Shown: positions 60,267-63,742 of the stretch, in pieces | Layout of the letters: each line of letters opens with the position of its first letter | Position numbering within the stretch: the stretch's first letter is position 1 | Notes under the pieces: model-generated | Seen by the model: only the letters and a program-made list of their open reading frames with translations | Told to the model about the DNA's origin: nothing | Databases searched by the model: none | NCBI GenBank assembly: GCA_964645785.1 | Contig: CAZYAV010000007.1 | Coordinates: 1-63,742 of the forward strand | Length of the DNA: 63,742 nucleotides | Direction of reading: 5' to 3' | Origin: CALWZE01 sp964645785 | Lineage (GTDB): Bacteria; Bacillota; Clostridia; Oscillospirales; Ruminococcaceae | Program-made: the position numbers and the translations under genes

Positions 60267-60437
60267 TTCTGCCGCCTCCCGCTCTTTCGTTATGGATTTA
60301 TTCTATCAATTCCGCCGCGGAATGCATCCCCTCAAACGGAGAATCCGGGCGGAATTCTCCGGCAGCGCGTCAATACTGCCAGATTTCCCGTCGTTTTTGC
60401 GCCGATTTTATGCGCTTTACCGGGACACAGCGGGATG

Positions 60438-60458
60438 GTGCAAAATCCCGTGCAAAAT
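60438..60458. repeat. two GTGCAAAAT direct repeats upstream of the ilv promoter
   Basis: GTGCAAAAT occurs at 60438-60446 and 60450-60458, 12 bp apart, ending 14 bp before the -35 box. It may be a regulator site with repeats about one helical turn apart. Confidence 0.4.
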
Positions 60459-60472
60459 TATAAGGAAAGCGA

Positions 60473-60501
60473 TTGACAACCCCCTTTTAATTCGATAAAA
60501 T
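60473..60501 (+). promoter_or_regulatory. promoter of the ilvBNC operon
   Basis: TTGACA (60473-60478) and TAAAAT (60496-60501) are separated by 17 bp. Transcription would begin near 60508 and run through the T-box leader. Confidence 0.85.
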
Positions 60502-60527
60502 ACTAAAAAGTCCGTTTTCTTTCTGAA

Positions 60528-60810
60528 TATTGCAAGGCGTTGAAAAGAACATGTTGGCCTGTTTTCCGCGGGTTCAGAGAACCGCCGGTTGGTGCAAGGC
60601 GGCGCGCGGCACAGGTTCAGCCTCCTCTTTGAGCTTCCGCCCGAAAGGCCGCCGGCCGAGTAGACGCGGACGGGTCATATCCGTTATGCATATGCGCAGC
60701 CGCCGTGCGGCTGCGGCAGAGGGGTCGCTGCCTTGGGGCGCGGCAAGCAGAGTGGTACCGCAGAGCGTATGTTTGGCTTTGTCTCCTGGTTGAGACAAAG
60801 CCATTTTTTG
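60528..60810 (+). promoter_or_regulatory. T-box riboswitch leader, probably leucine-specific
   Basis: The hallmark T-box AGAGTGGTACCGC lies at 60749-60761, with UGGU matching an A discriminator. It is followed by the competing terminator GGCTTTGTCTC/GAGACAAAGCC plus a T-run (60775-60810). Upstream, CAGAGA and GGTTGGTG-CAA features of stem I are visible near 60571-60596. Aligning the distal TCTTTGAGC (60626-60634) with the basal helix of known T-boxes puts the specifier at CTC (60622-60624), a leucine codon. Uncharged tRNA-Leu would then switch on ilvBNC. Confidence 0.88.
60775..60810 (+). terminator. regulated terminator of the T-box leader
   Basis: GGCTTTGTCTC (60775-60785) pairs perfectly with GAGACAAAGCC (60792-60802), followed by ATTTTTTG. 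It is mutually exclusive with the T-box antiterminator. Confidence 0.9.
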
Positions 60811-60870
60811 TTTTCCCGCTCTGAACGGACGGGAGCGATTTGTATTTTACCTTTTGGAGGATTACCCAGA

Positions 60871-62532
60871 ATGATCTTGAACGGTTCACAGATCCTGACG
60901 CAGGTTCTGATGGAACAGGGCGTCGATACGATCTTCGGATACCCCGGCGGCGCGGTGCTGAACATTTACGACGCGCTCTACGCCGTGCGGGACAGGCTGC
61001 ACCACGTCATGACGGCGCACGAGCAGGGCGCGGCGCACGCGGCGGACGGCTATGCCCGCGCGACCGGCCGCACGGGGGTTGTGCTGGCCACAAGCGGCCC
61101 GGGCGCAACCAACCTAATCACCGGCCTTGCCACCGCTTATATGGACAGTGTGCCGCTCGTCGCTATCACCGGCAATGTCGGCACCGACCTGATCGGGCGG
61201 GACAGCTTTCAGGAGGTCTACATCGCCGGCATCGCGATGCCGATTACCAAACACACCTTTGCCGTGCAGCGGGTGGAGGAGCTTGCGGACGCCGTCCGCC
61301 GGGCGTTCCGCATTGCGCAGTCCGGCCGCAAGGGGCCTGTACTCATTGACATCCCCAAGGACGTGACGGCGGCCACGGCCGAATATACCCCCGCCCCGCC
61401 GCTCCCCCTTGAAACGCCGCGCACCCCCGACCCGGACAGGCTCGCCGAGGCGGCCAGGCTGATTAACGAGGCCGAGCGCCCCGTGCTCTTCTTTGGCGGC
61501 GGCGTGGTGGCCAGCGAGGCGGGCGGCGAGCTGCGCCGGCTGATTGAAAAGGCGGACATTCCCGCAACCTACACCCTGATGGCGGCGGGCGTGCTCGGGT
61601 ACGGCGAGCCGATGAACCTCGGGCTGCTTGGGATGCACGGCAGCTGCACCACCAACTACGCGGTGGACAGCGCGGACGTGCTCATTGCGGTGGGCACCCG
61701 GTTCTCCGACCGGGTCGCGCTCAACCCCGCGCAGTTCGCGCGCCGCGCCAAGATTATCCAGATTGACATCGACCCGAGCGAGATCAACAAGAACGTCGCG
61801 GTGGACTGCGCGGTCGTCTGCGACCTGCGCGACGGCCTGCGCGCGCTGCTGCCGCTGGTTGAGGCGGCGAAGCACGACGCGTGGCACGAGCAGATCCGGG
61901 TCTGGCAGGCCGGGGACTATAAGCCGGTGGACGACGACACGGTGCTGCGGCCGCACCAGGTCATGCGCGCCATCTGCGACGCCGTGGAGGAGGACGCGAT
62001 TTTCGTCACCGACGTGGGGCAGCACCAGCTCTGGGCGGCGCAGTATATCCGCCACACCCGCCCGCGCAGCTTCCTGACAAGCGGCGGGCTCGGCACAATG
62101 GGCTTCGGCTATGGCGCGGCGCTGGGCGCGCAGACGGCATTCCCCGGGCGGCGGGTGATCCACATCACCGGCGACGGCTCGTTTCACATGAATTTGCAGG
62201 AGGGCTGCACCGCGGTCAGCTATCAGCTGCCGGTCATCACGGTAATTATGAACAACACCGTGCTGGGCATGGTGCGCCAGTGGCAGGCCGCGTTTTACGG
62301 CAAGCGGTATTCCAGCACCGACCCCCACCGCAAAACCGATTTTGTCAAGCTGGCCGAGGGCTTTGGCGCAAAGGGGCGGCGCTGTGAAACGCTGGCCGAA
62401 TTCCGCGAGGCGCTCGAGTGGGCGAAGGCGCAGAACGGCCCCGTCTGGCTTGACTGCGCCATTGACAAGGACGAGCGGGTTCTGCCCATGATCCCGGCGG
62501 GCGGCACGGTCAACGACCTGATTATCGACTGA
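60871..62532 (+). CDS. ilvB: acetolactate synthase large (catalytic) subunit
   Basis: A 553-residue thiamine-diphosphate enzyme that makes acetolactate from pyruvate in branched-chain amino acid synthesis. FGYPGGAVLNIYDAL and the catalytic Glu in TAHEQGAAHAADGYAR lie in the N-terminal domain. ATSGPGATNLITG and GRDSFQE follow. The ThDP motif GDGSFHMN...NN is in the C-terminal domain (about 432-463). GGAGG lies before the ATG at 60871, downstream of the T-box leader. It forms an operon with ilvN and ilvC. Confidence 0.97.
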   Translation: MILNGSQILTQVLMEQGVDTIFGYPGGAVLNIYDALYAVRDRLHHVMTAHEQGAAHAADGYARATGRTGVVLATSGPGATNLITGLATAYMDSVPLVAITGNVGTDLIGRDSFQEVYIAGIAMPITKHTFAVQRVEELADAVRRAFRIAQSGRKGPVLIDIPKDVTAATAEYTPAPPLPLETPRTPDPDRLAEAARLINEAERPVLFFGGGVVASEAGGELRRLIEKADIPATYTLMAAGVLGYGEPMNLGLLGMHGSCTTNYAVDSADVLIAVGTRFSDRVALNPAQFARRAKIIQIDIDPSEINKNVAVDCAVVCDLRDGLRALLPLVEAAKHDAWHEQIRVWQAGDYKPVDDDTVLRPHQVMRAICDAVEEDAIFVTDVGQHQLWAAQYIRHTRPRSFLTSGGLGTMGFGYGAALGAQTAFPGRRVIHITGDGSFHMNLQEGCTAVSYQLPVITVIMNNTVLGMVRQWQAAFYGKRYSSTDPHRKTDFVKLAEGFGAKGRRCETLAEFREALEWAKAQNGPVWLDCAIDKDERVLPMIPAGGTVNDLIID

Positions 62533-62551
62533 GCGAGGAGGCGTGCAGAGA

Positions 62552-63067
62552 ATGGAACGACAGCTTGAAAAACAGGTGATGAGCGTGCTGGTGGACAACC
62601 ACGCCGGCGTTCTGGCGCGGGTGGTTTCCCTGTTCAGCCGCCGCGGCTTCAACATAGACAGCCTCACCGTCTCCGCCACCAACAACCCCGCGCTGTCCCG
62701 CATCACCATCGTGGCGCAGGGCGACCGGGTCGGCATGGAGCAGGTCATCCAGCAGACGGCGAAGCTGGTGGAGACCCGCAACATCGTCGCGCTCGACACC
62801 TCGCACAGCCTGCTGCGCGAGCTGCTGCTGGTCAAGGTCGAGGCGGACGAGGGGACGCGCGGCCCCATTCGGGAGATCGCAGTGATCTACAAGGCCAAAA
62901 TCATCGACCTGTCGGTCGGCAGCATGGTCATGGAGCTGACCGGTGAGCCGAGCAAGATCGACGCGTTTCTGGAGGTTCTCTCCCCTTACCGCATCATCGA
63001 GATGTGCCGCACCGGCGTGACCGCGCTCGAACGCGGCTCCGGCTCGGCCGAGGTTGCGGTTCTCTGA
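62552..63067 (+). CDS. ilvN: acetolactate synthase small (regulatory) subunit
   Basis: A 171-residue ACT-domain protein that activates IlvB and gives valine feedback inhibition. The N-terminal ACT domain is VLVDNHAGVLARVVSLFSRR followed by FNIDSLTVS. A second C-terminal ferredoxin-like domain contains EIAVIYKAKIIDLS and ELTGEPSKIDAFLE. GAGGAGG precedes the ATG, 19 bp after ilvB. It is also called ilvH in other species. Confidence 0.96.
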   Translation: MERQLEKQVMSVLVDNHAGVLARVVSLFSRRGFNIDSLTVSATNNPALSRITIVAQGDRVGMEQVIQQTAKLVETRNIVALDTSHSLLRELLLVKVEADEGTRGPIREIAVIYKAKIIDLSVGSMVMELTGEPSKIDAFLEVLSPYRIIEMCRTGVTALERGSGSAEVAVL

Positions 63068-63137
63068 TTTCCGGCGCGTGCGCCATCACGCTGAAAATAT
63101 AAGCCCACCCACCCTATCACAGAAAGCGAGAAAAACA

Positions 63138-63742
63138 ATGATTAAAAAGTATTATGACGCGGACTGCAATCTCGGCATCCTGGACGGCAAAACTGTCGCG
63201 GTCATCGGCTACGGCAGCCAGGGGCACGCCCACGCCCTCAACCTGCATGAGAGCGGCGTGAACGTGGTCGTCGGCCTGCGCAGGGATTCCTCCAGCTGGA
63301 AAAAGGCGGAGGACGCAGGGCTGAAGGTCATGGAGGTGCCCGAGGCCGCCAAGGCGGGCGACCTTGTGATGATGCTGGTGCCCGACGAGATTGCGGCCGA
63401 CATCTACAACGAGCAGGTCGCGCCGTATATGAAGGAGGGCGACGTGCTGATGTTCGCCCACGGCTTCAACATCCACTTCCAGTTTGTCAAGCCCGCCAAG
63501 GGCATCGACGTCATCATGGTCGCGCCGAAGGGACCCGGCCATACCGTCCGCAGCCAGTACCTCGAGGGCAAGGGCGTCCCCTCGCTGATCGCGGTGTATC
63601 AGGACGCGTCCGGCAAGGCGAAGGATTATGCGCTCGCCTACGCAAGCGGCATCGGCGCCGGCCGCGCCGGGATTCTGGAAACCTCCTTCCGCGAGGAGAC
63701 CGAAACCGACCTGTTCGGCGAGCAGGCCGTGCTCTGCGGCGG
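63138..63742 (+). CDS. ilvC: ketol-acid reductoisomerase, 3' end outside the window
   Basis: The first 201 codons of IlvC are present. The enzyme rearranges and reduces acetolactate to dihydroxy-isovalerate with NAD(P)H. The N-terminal dinucleotide-binding loop reads VIGYGSQGHAHALNL, then GLRRDSSSW around the phosphate-binding loop. AHGFNIHF and VAPKGPGHTVRSQY follow, and the beginning of the catalytic domain REETETDLFGEQAVL ends the window. The ribosome site is weak. It is the third gene of the T-box-controlled ilv operon. Confidence 0.96.
   Translation, partial: MIKKYYDADCNLGILDGKTVAVIGYGSQGHAHALNLHESGVNVVVGLRRDSSSWKKAEDAGLKVMEVPEAAKAGDLVMMLVPDEIAADIYNEQVAPYMKEGDVLMFAHGFNIHFQFVKPAKGIDVIMVAPKGPGHTVRSQYLEGKGVPSLIAVYQDASGKAKDYALAYASGIGAGRAGILETSFREETETDLFGEQAVLCG

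Noticed and set aside
61114..62868. 584-codon minus-strand open frame
   Set aside because: It is antisense to ilvB and ilvN.

Overview
The window is a chromosome segment of a Gram-positive anaerobe of the Clostridia, probably Oscillospirales/Ruminococcaceae-like. This rests on strong GGAGG ribosome sites, a T-box leader on ilvBNC, a BlaI/M56 pair and clostridial-type prophage genes. Two parts differ sharply in base composition. Positions 1 to about 23,050 are AT-richer and belong to an integrated mobile element that continues past the left edge. From the tRNA-Ser at 23,056 rightwards the DNA is GC-rich core chromosome. A 100-N scaffold gap lies at 43,875-43,974.

Element, 1-11 kb (minus strand): a phage early/replication operon read right to left. 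It holds a sigma-70-like regulator, two small proteins, a DUF2800 RecB-like nuclease, a DUF2815 ssDNA-binding protein, a small membrane protein, a family-A DNA polymerase, a DUF4406 protein, a VapE-type primase-helicase, a VRR-NUC nuclease, an SNF2 helicase, an ArpU/RinA-like late regulator and an HNH nuclease. At the very edge is the start codon of the next gene, by position probably a terminase subunit. A plus-strand repressor with a palindromic operator lies at 11,370-12,014.

Element, 12-22.5 kb (minus strand): a compact seven-gene defence operon. In transcription order it encodes an excisionase-like HTH protein, two cytosine-C5 methyltransferases, a McrB-like GTPase, a McrC/LlaJI-type nuclease, a HamA-like (DUF1837) protein with an extra N-terminal module, and a HamB-like helicase. 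Genes overlap or nearly touch, one good promoter lies upstream and one strong terminator downstream. I read it as a LlaJI/BsuMI-type restriction-modification system co-transcribed with a Hachiman-type system whose HamA lacks the expected ExK nuclease residues. This is the most interesting part of the window.

Chromosome, 23-63.7 kb: tRNA-Ser(GGA), an XRE regulator, cardiolipin synthase, BlaI with an M56/M23 membrane peptidase, a solute-binding lipoprotein paired with a GGDEF/EAL receptor, galK-galE, a PfkB kinase, a flavin split-barrel protein, a MoxR/VWA pair, a methyltransferase and an HSL-type hydrolase. After the gap come a YeiL-like Crp/Fnr regulator divergent from a nucleoside hydrolase, a HAAS-like membrane protein with a PadR regulator, a DEAD-box RNA helicase, the polA-rimI-tsaD-deoxyinosine glycosylase cluster, a dihydrouridine synthase, PcrA helicase, a YfbR-like nucleotidase, an XRE/membrane pair, and the T-box-controlled ilvB-ilvN-ilvC operon cut by the right edge.
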